Assembly (NCBI RefSeq): GCF_024266705.1
Contig: NZ_CP100756.1
Location: forward strand, 248,001-312,000
Source: Natrinema gelatinilyticum
GTDB lineage: Archaea; Halobacteriota; Halobacteria; Halobacteriales; Natrialbaceae
Direction of reading: 5' to 3'
DNA length: 64,000 nucleotides
Positions 18,883-27,232 of this stretch are shown here, piece by piece; position 1 is the stretch's first letter; each line of letters opens with the position of its first letter. The notes beneath the pieces are model-generated. The model worked only from the letters and a program-made list of their open reading frames with translations, had not been told where the DNA came from and made no database searches. Made by a program: the position numbers and the translations under genes.

Positions 18883-21800
18883 TCACTTCTCCCTGGCGTC
18901 CTCGAACAGCAGCGCGAACAATTTCCGCTGAGCAAGCCGAAGATGCCGGCTGAACGTCGGCTGCGAGATTCCAAGCGACTCGGCGACCTCTTCGCCGGTG
19001 TGCTCGCGGGGCCACTCGAAGAACCCGCTGTGATACGCCGCTTCGAGCGTCCGCCGCTGTCGCTCCGACAGGCGGTCGCTCAGTTGGTCGAACGGACGTG
19101 TCGTTCGTGTCGGTCTGTCCCGTTCCCGGCGTGCGACGAGGTGCGTGCCGGAATACGTTCGCTCGAGCGCCTGAACGAATGGCCGGACGGCGATCGGCTC
19201 CCCCAGTTCGATCACGAGCCTGGTGCGGTCGTCGACCGGCGTGAGCGACTCGAGAACGCCACCGTGGTCCGCGATCGTCCGCGCGACGGTCGGCTCCGTC
19301 ACGGCAATCTCGAGAACCGTATCACCGTTACCGGTGCCGACGACCGAGGCCGTCTCGACCGCAGCCGTCGATCGGACCGACTCGAGCGTGGCGTCCGAAT
19401 CGAGCCCCGAGACGGCACAGAACACCGTCGAACCGCCAGACGAGCGTGGAATGACGGCCCGGACGTCGATCCGGTCACCGACCCGATGGGCGATCGAAGA
19501 AAGCGGCTCCGCATCGGTGCGCATCACGACCTCGAGTTCCGTGATGCGGTTGGCGAGAAGCGCGCGCCTGGTTTCGATCGCCCCGATCGCGCTCCCGGCG
19601 ACCGCCGCGAGGTGCTCGCAGGCGCGCCGAGTACGGTCGTCGAACGCTGCGGGCAAATCCGCGTACGCGGTGAGCGTCCCGTACCGAAATTCGCCCGAGG
19701 TGAGCGGGACGCTCAACACAGACCGAAACCCGCGCTCGAGGGGACGTTGTCGCCACGGTCGCACCTCGTCGGCGTCGCTCGGGCCGCTGGCTTCGAGATC
19801 CTCGATATCGGCCGGTTCCCGGGTTATCGCTGCGATGCCCGTCGGTCCAGCGGTCTGTCGATCCAGCGGAAACGCGGTCGACTCGAGAAACTCACCGCCG
19901 CGGCCGGACCAGGTCGCTGGCACGACCGTCTCGCGACCCTCGTCGACGCGGCCGACCCAGGCGAGTTCGATCTCACCCGTCGATTCGAGCGGTGTCAGCG
20001 AGCGGACCGCATCGCAGAGTCGCCGCTCGACCGCCTCCCGAGCGTCGGCATCCAGAATCGAGCGTTCGGCATCTTGGAGCCGATCCGTCTGCTCGGCGAT
20101 AGTCTCGAGCCGAGACCGAGCGTGTCGACACGCCCGGAGATCGGCGGCGTGGTCGACGCCCTCGAGCGCAACGACGGCGGTTTCCGACAACGTCTCGAGA
20201 TGATCGAAATCGAGGCCGTCGAAGGCCATCGGGTCCGTGCTAGTAGCGATGACGACGCCGCGGCGGTCGACCGGAACGGCGAGCACCCGTTCGGCGCGCA
20301 GTCCGGTCCGCGCGAGGAGTTCCTCGAGCGCCGTCGCCTCGAACACGGTCGGCGTGCCGTCTTCGAGACAGGCGGAAAGCGGCGTCCCGTCCGGTTCGAT
20401 CGACGGCGGTTCGACCGGCCCCCAGTCGTCCGACGTAACCCGGTCCGCCACGGCGACCGCCGCCGGACGAAGGCCGTCGTCGAGGGGGAGATACCAGGCC
20501 GCGATGTCGGCGTCGAGGGTCTCGCGGACGGCGTCGACGACGGTCGACCGAACGTCCGACGGCGTGGTGGCTTCGCGGAGGGTCACAGCGGTTCGGCGGA
20601 GGATGGGTAGCGCCGCGCCCGGCGATCCCCGTCTGTCACGAACCACGCACAACGTTTGGTCCGGATCGGGAAGCGGCGCGACGAACACGTCGACCGGCCG
20701 GTGAGTCTCGGTCGCGAGTTCACCCGTGACCGGCCCCATCCACCTGACGACCGGCGACCGTGAACGCTCTCGAACGGCCGTCGCGAGATCGTCGGCGAAC
20801 AGCGCCTCGAGCGTGCGACCGACGAGTTCGTCCGTCCCGGCGAGTGCCGCGAGCGCTGGGTTCGCCAGCCGAATCGTCGAGCCATCGAGGACGGCGACAC
20901 CGTCGTGCAGCGCATCGACGACCGACTCCAAGAGGGTGAGGCGATCCCGCTCCGTCGAGACGGTGGCAGCGACCGGCCGCCCGCTCAGGTAGACTGTGAC
21001 GCCATCTTCGCCTGGATGAATGGAGATCGTGAGGCGGCGCTCGAGCGACGGAACGGTCGTTTCGAACGCGACGACCGAGTCCGTCGTCCGAGCCTCGCGG
21101 ATCCGATCGGAGAGCGGGCCGCCGAGATCGTCCGGCATGAGTTCCCAGACGACCGTCCCGCTCGAAACCTCGTCGCTCGACAGGTCAGCGGAGTCGGCGA
21201 GCAACTGAACCGCTGCGTCGTTGGCGTATCGAATCTCCCCGCGTGGACCGAGTGCGACCACCCCGTCGGCGAGCCGATCCAGTGCCGCCCGGACATCGCC
21301 GCGGGCGGCCGAATCCGCGCTCATCGCACCCGTCCGCGTGACGACGAGTCCCTCGACGGTCGGATCCGCAAGCCGATTCGTACAGGAGAGCTCCGAGACG
21401 TGCCAGGTGCCGTCTGCGTGGCCCAGTCGAGGGCTGACGCGCTCGGTCGTTCCGACCGGGGCTTCCGCGACGGACGCGAGTGTGTCGCGGAGTGACGCTC
21501 GATCGTCCGGATGGACGATCCTGGTGATCGAGGTTCGCTCGAGTTCGGCCGGCGTGTATCCCATCTGCGCTTCGACCGCTGGACTCGCGTACTCGACCGC
21601 TCCGTCAGCGTCGAGGACCCAGACGACCGCCGCTGCGCTCTCGAGGATTGCCCGACGTCGCCGGTCAGCGCCCGATGTGGCGAGTCTATATCGTTCACAC
21701 TCGGCTGCGTTCGTGACTCGAGCCGTCAGGACCGTCGCGGACGTATCGTGGCCGACGACGTCGCTCGCCCCGGCGTCGAGCGCCGCCTCGACGTCCCGCC

Positions 21801-22089
21801 GGTCGGTCACGGCGATGATCGGCCGCTCGTCCGTTCGATCCACGATCCGCTCGAGCGGTGAGTCGGACGGAGCCGATCGGTCGCCCGGCGAGACGTAGGG
21901 ACAGACCAGACAGTGAACGTCATGATCGTCGAGTCGCTCGAGAGCATCCTCGATGGTACGTTCTCGTATCAGAGACACGTTAGACACTGCAGCAGAGAGG
22001 GAATCCATGATGGCATCGGCCGAGTCCGACTCGCCCACGACCAGCACACATGGGACGTCACCGACGACCGTCGAACGACCGTCACTCAC
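18883..22089 (-). CDS. Multi-domain PAS/GAF sensor with HTH_10 (Bat-like regulator)
   Basis: About 1,068 residues. Order: receiver-like domain (about 10-140), PAS domain (RRAILESAAAVVWVLDADG, about 145-260), two more PAS-like domains, GAF domains (about 480-640 and 660-830), the bacterio-opsin-activator beta region (about 840-1000), and C-terminal HTH_10 (LSERQRRTLEAAYHSGFFEWPR then GEEVAESLGISQPTFSRHLR). This is a one-component cytoplasmic sensor and transcription factor. The receiver-like domain has CLVCPY where the phospho-Asp would be, so it is probably a pseudo-receiver. GTG 22089 was chosen because upstream residues are Arg/Ser-rich. The ligand is unknown. Confidence 0.88.
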   Translation of the reverse strand: MSDGRSTVVGDVPCVLVVGESDSADAIMDSLSAAVSNVSLIRERTIEDALERLDDHDVHCLVCPYVSPGDRSAPSDSPLERIVDRTDERPIIAVTDRRDVEAALDAGASDVVGHDTSATVLTARVTNAAECERYRLATSGADRRRRAILESAAAVVWVLDADGAVEYASPAVEAQMGYTPAELERTSITRIVHPDDRASLRDTLASVAEAPVGTTERVSPRLGHADGTWHVSELSCTNRLADPTVEGLVVTRTGAMSADSAARGDVRAALDRLADGVVALGPRGEIRYANDAAVQLLADSADLSSDEVSSGTVVWELMPDDLGGPLSDRIREARTTDSVVAFETTVPSLERRLTISIHPGEDGVTVYLSGRPVAATVSTERDRLTLLESVVDALHDGVAVLDGSTIRLANPALAALAGTDELVGRTLEALFADDLATAVRERSRSPVVRWMGPVTGELATETHRPVDVFVAPLPDPDQTLCVVRDRRGSPGAALPILRRTAVTLREATTPSDVRSTVVDAVRETLDADIAAWYLPLDDGLRPAAVAVADRVTSDDWGPVEPPSIEPDGTPLSACLEDGTPTVFEATALEELLARTGLRAERVLAVPVDRRGVVIATSTDPMAFDGLDFDHLETLSETAVVALEGVDHAADLRACRHARSRLETIAEQTDRLQDAERSILDADAREAVERRLCDAVRSLTPLESTGEIELAWVGRVDEGRETVVPATWSGRGGEFLESTAFPLDRQTAGPTGIAAITREPADIEDLEASGPSDADEVRPWRQRPLERGFRSVLSVPLTSGEFRYGTLTAYADLPAAFDDRTRRACEHLAAVAGSAIGAIETRRALLANRITELEVVMRTDAEPLSSIAHRVGDRIDVRAVIPRSSGGSTVFCAVSGLDSDATLESVRSTAAVETASVVGTGNGDTVLEIAVTEPTVARTIADHGGVLESLTPVDDRTRLVIELGEPIAVRPFVQALERTYSGTHLVARRERDRPTRTTRPFDQLSDRLSERQRRTLEAAYHSGFFEWPREHTGEEVAESLGISQPTFSRHLRLAQRKLFALLFEDAREK

Positions 22090-22358
22090 TGGCCGGCCAC
22101 CTCCGATCGAGCGATTCTGATCGCGAGACGGACGCCCTGAGGCGGGGTGAGACCATCGGCTGCACCAGTCGCTTCGATCCAACAGTGAACCCAGTCGGTA
22201 CGACTACATACGAGTTCGAGGCCGAGAAACCGGGTTCCGTGCGAAGCGGGACTGGGGGACAGTACCACGATAGCGGCCGAATTGCAGCCGGTCGACTTAA
22301 GTAGCGGTGGCGTATCCACGGGTAGCACAACATTACGAGCCACCGGTGACGGAGATTG

Positions 22359-22781
22359 CTACGACTGTTCGCGAACTGTGACTACCGGGACCGGCGCGTT
22401 TCGGACGATTTCCTCGGCGACGCTACCCGAGATCAGGTGATCGAGACCGGATCTGCCCGCCGTCCCGACGACGATCATATCGACCGGGTTCGTCTCGGCG
22501 AACTCGACGACCTGTTCCTGGGGGACGCCGTGGCGGATCGCCGTCGTGGTCTCGACGTCCGCGCTCCGTGCCTCCTCTTCGGCCGCTTCGGCAGCCGTCT
22601 CAGCCTCGGCGTCCGGCTCGTTCCGAAGCCTGTCCTGCTTTGATTCAGCCTGCGGCCCCTCTTCCGAGACCGATAGCACGTGCAGGGTCGCGTCGAGCTG
22701 GGACGCGAGTTCCACCGCGTGTTCGGTCGCTCGACGAGCGGGGTCACTGCCGTCCGTTGCGAGCAACAAATCCTGATACAT
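22359..22781 (-). CDS. Universal stress protein (UspA family)
   Basis: 140 residues. The N-terminus is MYQDLLLATDGSDPARRATEHA, with the ATP-type UspA signature near the C-terminus: VVGTAGRSGLDHLISGSVAEEIVRNAPVPVV (G-x2-G-x9-G-S/T). An acidic insertion (about 50-75, Glu/Ala-rich) fits halophilic adaptation. Cytoplasmic nucleotide-binding stress protein. ATG 22781 is fixed by the family N-terminus. Confidence 0.9.
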   Translation of the reverse strand: MYQDLLLATDGSDPARRATEHAVELASQLDATLHVLSVSEEGPQAESKQDRLRNEPDAEAETAAEAAEEEARSADVETTTAIRHGVPQEQVVEFAETNPVDMIVVGTAGRSGLDHLISGSVAEEIVRNAPVPVVTVREQS

Positions 22782-22867
22782 CGTTCGCCTTCTGGTTCGT
22801 GAGACGAACCCATACATCCCTGACCTGCCGTTGCCTGCCTCGTATCGTCGAGCGGCGACTCGCGGTC

Positions 22868-22999
22868 CTAAAACACGACCTCCCACATGTACAGGCAGTT
22901 CTGGCACTCGAACCGCCTCTTCAATCCGGCCTTGATCACTGATCGTTCGATTTCCGTCCCCGCCTTCTCGAGGCAGTTCGGACAGCGGTGCCAGTTCAT
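22868..22999 (-). CDS. 43-aa zinc-ribbon microprotein
   Basis: An ATG at 22999 opens a 43-residue frame ending at TAG 22868-22870: MNWHRCPNCLEKAGTEIE ... FECQNCLYMWEVVF. Two CxxC knuckles about 27 residues apart make a classic single zinc ribbon, and the aromatic C-terminus (LYMWEVVF) completes the fold. It lies between UspA and ccdA on the same strand. An upstream AT-rich stretch (AAACTGTGGAAGAGG on the minus strand) may hold its promoter. Function unknown. Confidence 0.72.
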   Translation of the reverse strand: MNWHRCPNCLEKAGTEIERSVIKAGLKRRFECQNCLYMWEVVF

Positions 23000-23139
23000 C
23001 GTATGAATCTACGTGCGTTTCCGGATAAAGATACCTCTTCCACAGTTTGGATTAAGACGAATCGATCGTATTCGAAGGGGCGAACGCGCCCGGTATCGGG
23101 GGTTCGCTCGGTCGCCATGCACTCGAGAGAACGTCCGGT

Positions 23140-23814
23140 TCAGAGCACGTCCAGAACGACGATAGCGAGATACAGTTGGCCGACGCCGGCCACGATCATG
23201 ACGGCACCCGCGAGACGCTTGAGCGGAGCAGCGTAGGCCGAAAACCGTCCTGCACTCGCGACGAGTCCCATTCCGGTCGCGACGGTAAGCGAAACCATGA
23301 GGGCCACGAGGCTACCGACGTACGTCCCGAGAAGGACTCCCGCCGAGGTGGTCGAGACCGAGAGCGCACGGCCAACGATGCCGAAGAACAACGGCGCCAC
23401 GCATCCCGCGGCGGCCAGCGCGTAGCCCGCGCCGAAGACCGCGAAGCCGATCACGCTCGAGCGCCGTTTCGGGAGCGGGACGGAAAGCGACGGGGCACGA
23501 TCGGTGACGACCAGCAGGCCGAAAGCGATCAGGACGACGCCAGCGATCACCTCGAATAGGGTAACCGACGAGAGCGTGGAATACCCGACTGCGACCGTTG
23601 CTCCCAGAAGCACAGTGAACGTGACCAGGACGCCGGCACCGGCGACCAGTCCCCGACTCAGTGCCCCCCCGAGCGATGCGCGCTCACCGTCGGTCTGGCT
23701 CACGTAAAACCCAACGTACCCCGGCAGCAGCGGGTACGCACACGGGGAGAAGAACGTCGCGATCCCGGACGTCAACCCGAAGACGAGCGAGGTGGTGACT
23801 GCCGCGCCGACCAT
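23140..23814 (-). CDS. ccdA: CcdA/DsbD-type thiol-disulfide membrane transporter
   Basis: 224 residues, six hydrophobic helices. The paired redox cysteines are visible in SPCAYPLLPGY (about residue 25) and AAAGCVAPLF (about 135), the CcdA signature positions. It passes reducing equivalents across the membrane to extracytoplasmic thioredoxin-like proteins. The TlpA-like gene directly upstream (one base between its stop and this ATG) is the obvious partner, and the SCO gene lies before that. Together they form a thiol/metal maturation operon. Confidence 0.92.
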   Translation of the reverse strand: MVGAAVTTSLVFGLTSGIATFFSPCAYPLLPGYVGFYVSQTDGERASLGGALSRGLVAGAGVLVTFTVLLGATVAVGYSTLSSVTLFEVIAGVVLIAFGLLVVTDRAPSLSVPLPKRRSSVIGFAVFGAGYALAAAGCVAPLFFGIVGRALSVSTTSAGVLLGTYVGSLVALMVSLTVATGMGLVASAGRFSAYAAPLKRLAGAVMIVAGVGQLYLAIVVLDVL

Positions 23815-23815
23815 C

Positions 23816-24433
23816 CTACTCGCCTCCGCTCTCTCCGGCGCGTTCGATTCCGGCGACGAGTTCGTCCGCCGTTTTGATACCCGATTCCTTCCAGCGGACG
23901 CGCCCCGAGGCGTCGATCGCCACGGCGGACGGATAGGGTGTCCCCCAGTATCTGGACGTGAGTTCGGCGGCCGGATCGAGGCCGACAGTCCAGTTTCCGT
24001 CGTTTTCTTCCCACCACGCGGTGAGTTCCGCCCTGCTTACCGACTCGCCGACCGGTTCGTTCGTCACGGAGAGAAAGACGACGTCGTCGCCGACTCGGGC
24101 GTGTGCCTCCGCGAGCGCGTCCATCTGCTCGACACAGGGGGAACACCACGTCGCGAAAAAGTCGACGAACGTCGGGCGTCCCGGTGTCGGGACGCGGGCG
24201 GTGCCAGCCTCGCTCCCCGCGGCGTCGACCGTTTCGATCTCGTAGGGATCGTACTGTCTTCCGATGAGTCCCGACGACTCGTCGGACCCGTCGGGCCCGC
24301 CGGATCCGCCGGTCGTGTCGGCGTTGTCGGTACCGAATAGATCACCTGACGGGACGCCGAACGCTGCAACTGCACCGCCACCGACGAGGACGCCCGCACT
24401 GCCGAGTCCAGCCAGTACGTCACGTCGGCGCAT
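23816..24433 (-). CDS. TlpA/ResA-like extracytoplasmic thioredoxin
   Basis: 205 residues. Tat-type signal (MRRRDVLAGLGSAGVLVGGG) at the N-terminus, an acidic/Gly linker, then a thioredoxin fold with FFATWCSPCVEQMDAL (CxxC about residue 104) and the cis-Pro segment GTPYPSAVAID near 165. It acts outside the membrane as a thiol reductase kept reduced by CcdA, which follows immediately. Just two bases separate it from the upstream SCO gene's stop codon, so all three are one operon. Confidence 0.92.
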   Translation of the reverse strand: MRRRDVLAGLGSAGVLVGGGAVAAFGVPSGDLFGTDNADTTGGSGGPDGSDESSGLIGRQYDPYEIETVDAAGSEAGTARVPTPGRPTFVDFFATWCSPCVEQMDALAEAHARVGDDVVFLSVTNEPVGESVSRAELTAWWEENDGNWTVGLDPAAELTSRYWGTPYPSAVAIDASGRVRWKESGIKTADELVAGIERAGESGGE

Positions 24434-24435
24434 CG

Positions 24436-25206
24436 CTATTCGTTCACCCCGACGACCGTCCTCGTATCTTCGACGACGACATTCGTATTGACGGCCTCGC
24501 GCTGTATGTTTGCTCTTGGATACGCGCGCTCGACGATTCCGCGGTCGTTGACGAGTTCGACGATGGACGTGTGCGTGAACATGTATTCGCCGTGGTCGTG
24601 GTCCATCGATTCGTTCTGGCTTTGGTTAGTCGATCCGTTTCCGTCCGGCATTTCGTCCGTCTTCTCGAGCGGCACACCGAAGGTATCTCGCATGAGCGTT
24701 TTGGCGGTCTCGTAGCTCTCCGGTCGGAGAAAGTGAAAGTTCTCCGCCTCGTAGTCGACCCCGACCTGTCCGCCGAAGGTCTGGAGCGCATCGGCGGTAT
24801 CGCGTTCGGGATCGAACGACATGGCGAGCAGAGCGACGTCGTCTGCGTAGCCGTTTTTCGCGGCGTCCTCCTGTACTTGGCGCAGATACTGCAAAAGCAT
24901 CGGACACGCGCCATCGGGACAGGACGTATAGATGTACGTCATGAGGAACGCGCGCTCACCGACGAACTCCTCGAGCGAGACCGCTTCACCCGCGAGCGGG
25001 TCCTGAATCGAGAACGAGGGGAACTCCTCGCCGTAGCTCGGATACGAGGGATCGTACGAGGGATCGCCTCGCTTTCCGTCCGGCGGGCTGAGAACGGTAT
25101 TCGAATTTTTCCCGCCGGTATCGCTGTTGTCAGTTATGCCGAGGCAACCGGCTATACTCGTCATCCCAACGATACCGAGCGAGCCGAGGTATGTCCGCCG
25201 ATCCAT
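24436..25206 (-). CDS. SCO1/SenC-family copper chaperone lipoprotein
   Basis: 256 residues. Signal with lipobox (TSIAGC, Cys21), then the SCO thioredoxin fold: SCPDGACPMLLQYLR holds the metal/thiol Cys pair (CxxxC) near residue 95, and the conserved distal His is in EYMFTHTSIVELV. It delivers copper to cuproproteins such as heme-copper oxidases, or acts as a thiol reductase. A His/Asp/Met-rich insert (NESMDHDHGEYM) just before the distal His could bind metal. It is the first gene of the SCO-TlpA-CcdA operon, divergent from the P19-like gene. Confidence 0.93.
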   Translation of the reverse strand: MDRRTYLGSLGIVGMTSIAGCLGITDNSDTGGKNSNTVLSPPDGKRGDPSYDPSYPSYGEEFPSFSIQDPLAGEAVSLEEFVGERAFLMTYIYTSCPDGACPMLLQYLRQVQEDAAKNGYADDVALLAMSFDPERDTADALQTFGGQVGVDYEAENFHFLRPESYETAKTLMRDTFGVPLEKTDEMPDGNGSTNQSQNESMDHDHGEYMFTHTSIVELVNDRGIVERAYPRANIQREAVNTNVVVEDTRTVVGVNE

Positions 25207-25505
25207 ACATCATTCGTGGGAACGCCCAATCAAATGTTCGTTGGTTCAGTTCACGAAGCGGATCCAATCGTCGCTTCGATTCCGACTGGTCGCCGTCCCG
25301 ACACCTGTCCCGGCAGAGCCCGATCCATACGGAACGGTCCGGACGTCACAGTTCGCCCGAACCGACTCGAGACGGTCGACGTTTTTCCCGGTAGCTGGTT
25401 CGACGTATCGACCTGAATCGTGACCCGTGTCGGCGAACCGGTCGAGACGAATCTTCGACCGACGAACCAACAGGCGTTTTGTCGCCCCTTTCTTAGACGC
25501 TCGCA

Positions 25506-26648
25506 ATGAATCGCCGAGGGTATCTCCGTGGCACGACTGCAGCCGCCGTCGGGATTACCGGGTTCGCAGGCTGCCTCGAGCGATTCGGCTTCGAAGAAGA
25601 GTCGGCCTGGGCGAACCCGCCGCTCGTCGAGAACCGCCCCGACGCCGTGTACCTCCCCGCCTCTCGCGAAGAGATGGGGATGTACGGGATGGCCGCCGAC
25701 GGCGATTATGCCGTCTCGCTCTCGTACACGTTCCCGCACCGGTTCTGGATCGTCGAAGCCACCGAGAAGGGAAAGAAACTGGTCGAGGTCGACGCCGACG
25801 ACAGTCACCACCTCATGGTCACCGTCTGGGACCGCGAGACGCACACCGTCCTCCCGGTAGACATGCGCCTCGAGATACTCCAGGACGGCTCTCCCGTCGA
25901 CATCGGCGTCTCGTCGCTCTGGCCGATGCTCTCCCAGCGGATGGGCTTTCACTACGGCGACAACGTTCGGCTCCCGGGAGAGGGGAAGTACACGGCCCGC
26001 ATTCGGGCCGGTCCCGTCACGCGGCCCGCTCGAACCGGGGCGTTCGCAGGGCGACTCGAGTCGATAGCCACGCTCGAGGTCGACTTCGAGTACGAACGAT
26101 CGGACATCAACGGACTCGCGTTCGAGACGATCGACGAAGACCGGCGCGGCACCCGTGAGGCGATGTCGCTGATGACCCACGGGAGTCAGGGCGACCACGA
26201 TGCCGGAAGTAACGGGGGACAAGGCGGTGACGAGGCGCTCGGCAGTCCGCCGACCGGCCAGGGCATCCCGGTCGAGGAGTTGCCCGGCGAGCTGCTCGGA
26301 GCCGAGCGCAGCGGCGACGCGAAGGTCTCCACGCTCGTTTCCGGCGCCGATCGATTCACCGACGGCGGTTCGTACCTCGCCGTCTGTCCACGGACGCCGT
26401 ACAACGACATCATTCTCCCCTTCGTCTCGCTGACTGCGTCCGTCGAGCGAGACGGGTCGGTCGTCCGGGAGGCACCGCTCACTGAGGCCCTGGACGGGGA
26501 ATTCGGTCACCACTACGGGCTCCCGGTCGACGAGTTCTCGGCCGGCGACCGCATCACGGTGACGATCGATTCACCGCCGCAGGTAGCCCGTCACGATGGC
26601 TACGAGACTGCATTCTTCGAGTTCGAACCGGTGACGTTCACGGTTTGA
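25506..26648 (+). CDS. P19/Tp34-like extracytoplasmic iron-binding lipoprotein (DUF7350-like)
   Basis: 380 residues. Tat/lipoprotein signal (NRRGYLRG ... GFAGC, Cys23). Residues ~50-200 match the P19/Tp34 periplasmic iron-transport fold, with EEMGMYGMAADGDYAVSLSY, SHHLMVTVWDRE, MGFHYGDN and GKYTARI. A second, similar module follows (about 270-380), with GGSYLAVCPRTPYND and FGHHYGLP, suggesting a tandem or two-domain architecture. P19 proteins bind Fe and Cu through His, Met and acidic residues. Divergent from SCO-TlpA-CcdA with 299 bases between, which matches the thioredoxin-linked P19 iron systems of bacteria. No permease is seen in the window. Confidence 0.8.
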   Translation: MNRRGYLRGTTAAAVGITGFAGCLERFGFEEESAWANPPLVENRPDAVYLPASREEMGMYGMAADGDYAVSLSYTFPHRFWIVEATEKGKKLVEVDADDSHHLMVTVWDRETHTVLPVDMRLEILQDGSPVDIGVSSLWPMLSQRMGFHYGDNVRLPGEGKYTARIRAGPVTRPARTGAFAGRLESIATLEVDFEYERSDINGLAFETIDEDRRGTREAMSLMTHGSQGDHDAGSNGGQGGDEALGSPPTGQGIPVEELPGELLGAERSGDAKVSTLVSGADRFTDGGSYLAVCPRTPYNDIILPFVSLTASVERDGSVVREAPLTEALDGEFGHHYGLPVDEFSAGDRITVTIDSPPQVARHDGYETAFFEFEPVTFTV

Positions 26649-26852
26649 AAACGGTTGTGCCGAGTTCGGGCCGGAAATCGAGGCTTGGACTCGAGCCGGG
26701 AATGACCGCCGAGAGCCCCGATACTCGACCGGGGACGCATCGCGCTCTCCACGCATAAACTCGATCATACCGCGATCGAACGATCGGAAACGAATCGTCT
26801 CGAACCCGTATGGTTCAGATAACTATCGGGGACTATCGAATACGAACAGGGC

Positions 26853-27029
26853 ATGTCCAGTACAGGCCACACAGATATGCACGTCGGATGTCCGGAGTGC
26901 GGGGCGACGATCGACGCTTCCGTTCCGATGGGCCCGGGCATCCACACCGAGAATGATTCGAACCGCTTACGTGGGAAACAAACGCGATGCCGAAACTGCG
27001 GTCACGAACTCGAACTCTACTATTACTGA
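26853..27029 (+). CDS. 58-aa zinc-ribbon protein
   Basis: ATG 26853 to TGA 27029 encodes 58 residues with two CxxCG knuckles: GCPECGATIDASVPMGPGIH and TRCRNCGHELELYYY. The frame is uninterrupted and both knuckles are complete, so it is very likely a real gene. An upstream GACTATCGAATACG segment may be the promoter. It follows the P19-like gene by 204 bases. Function unknown; the His/Met-containing loop between knuckles is unusual. Confidence 0.75.
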   Translation: MSSTGHTDMHVGCPECGATIDASVPMGPGIHTENDSNRLRGKQTRCRNCGHELELYYY

Positions 27030-27232
27030 TTGCGTGCACGCGCGCGATTCGAACGAGCGAACAACTGAACAACCAGAGAACCAGGCTCTTCGGCATTTGA
27101 CCACACCGAGACACGTTCCGGAGATTCCGCTGCGGGGTGGTGCTCATGTCATCTCGAGGGATGATCCCTGAGACACGTCGCTCGTCGCATCCACACCGCG
27201 TCCGGCCTCCCGACGATCACACCGCGTCCGGT

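Noticed and set aside
18943..20610. 555-codon plus-strand frame opposite the 1,068-residue regulator
   Set aside because: Complement of a well-supported PAS/GAF/HTH_10 gene; no start context and no motif of its own.
25251..26513. 420-codon minus-strand frame opposite the P19-like gene
   Set aside because: The plus strand has a signal peptide and P19 motifs; the antisense frame does not.
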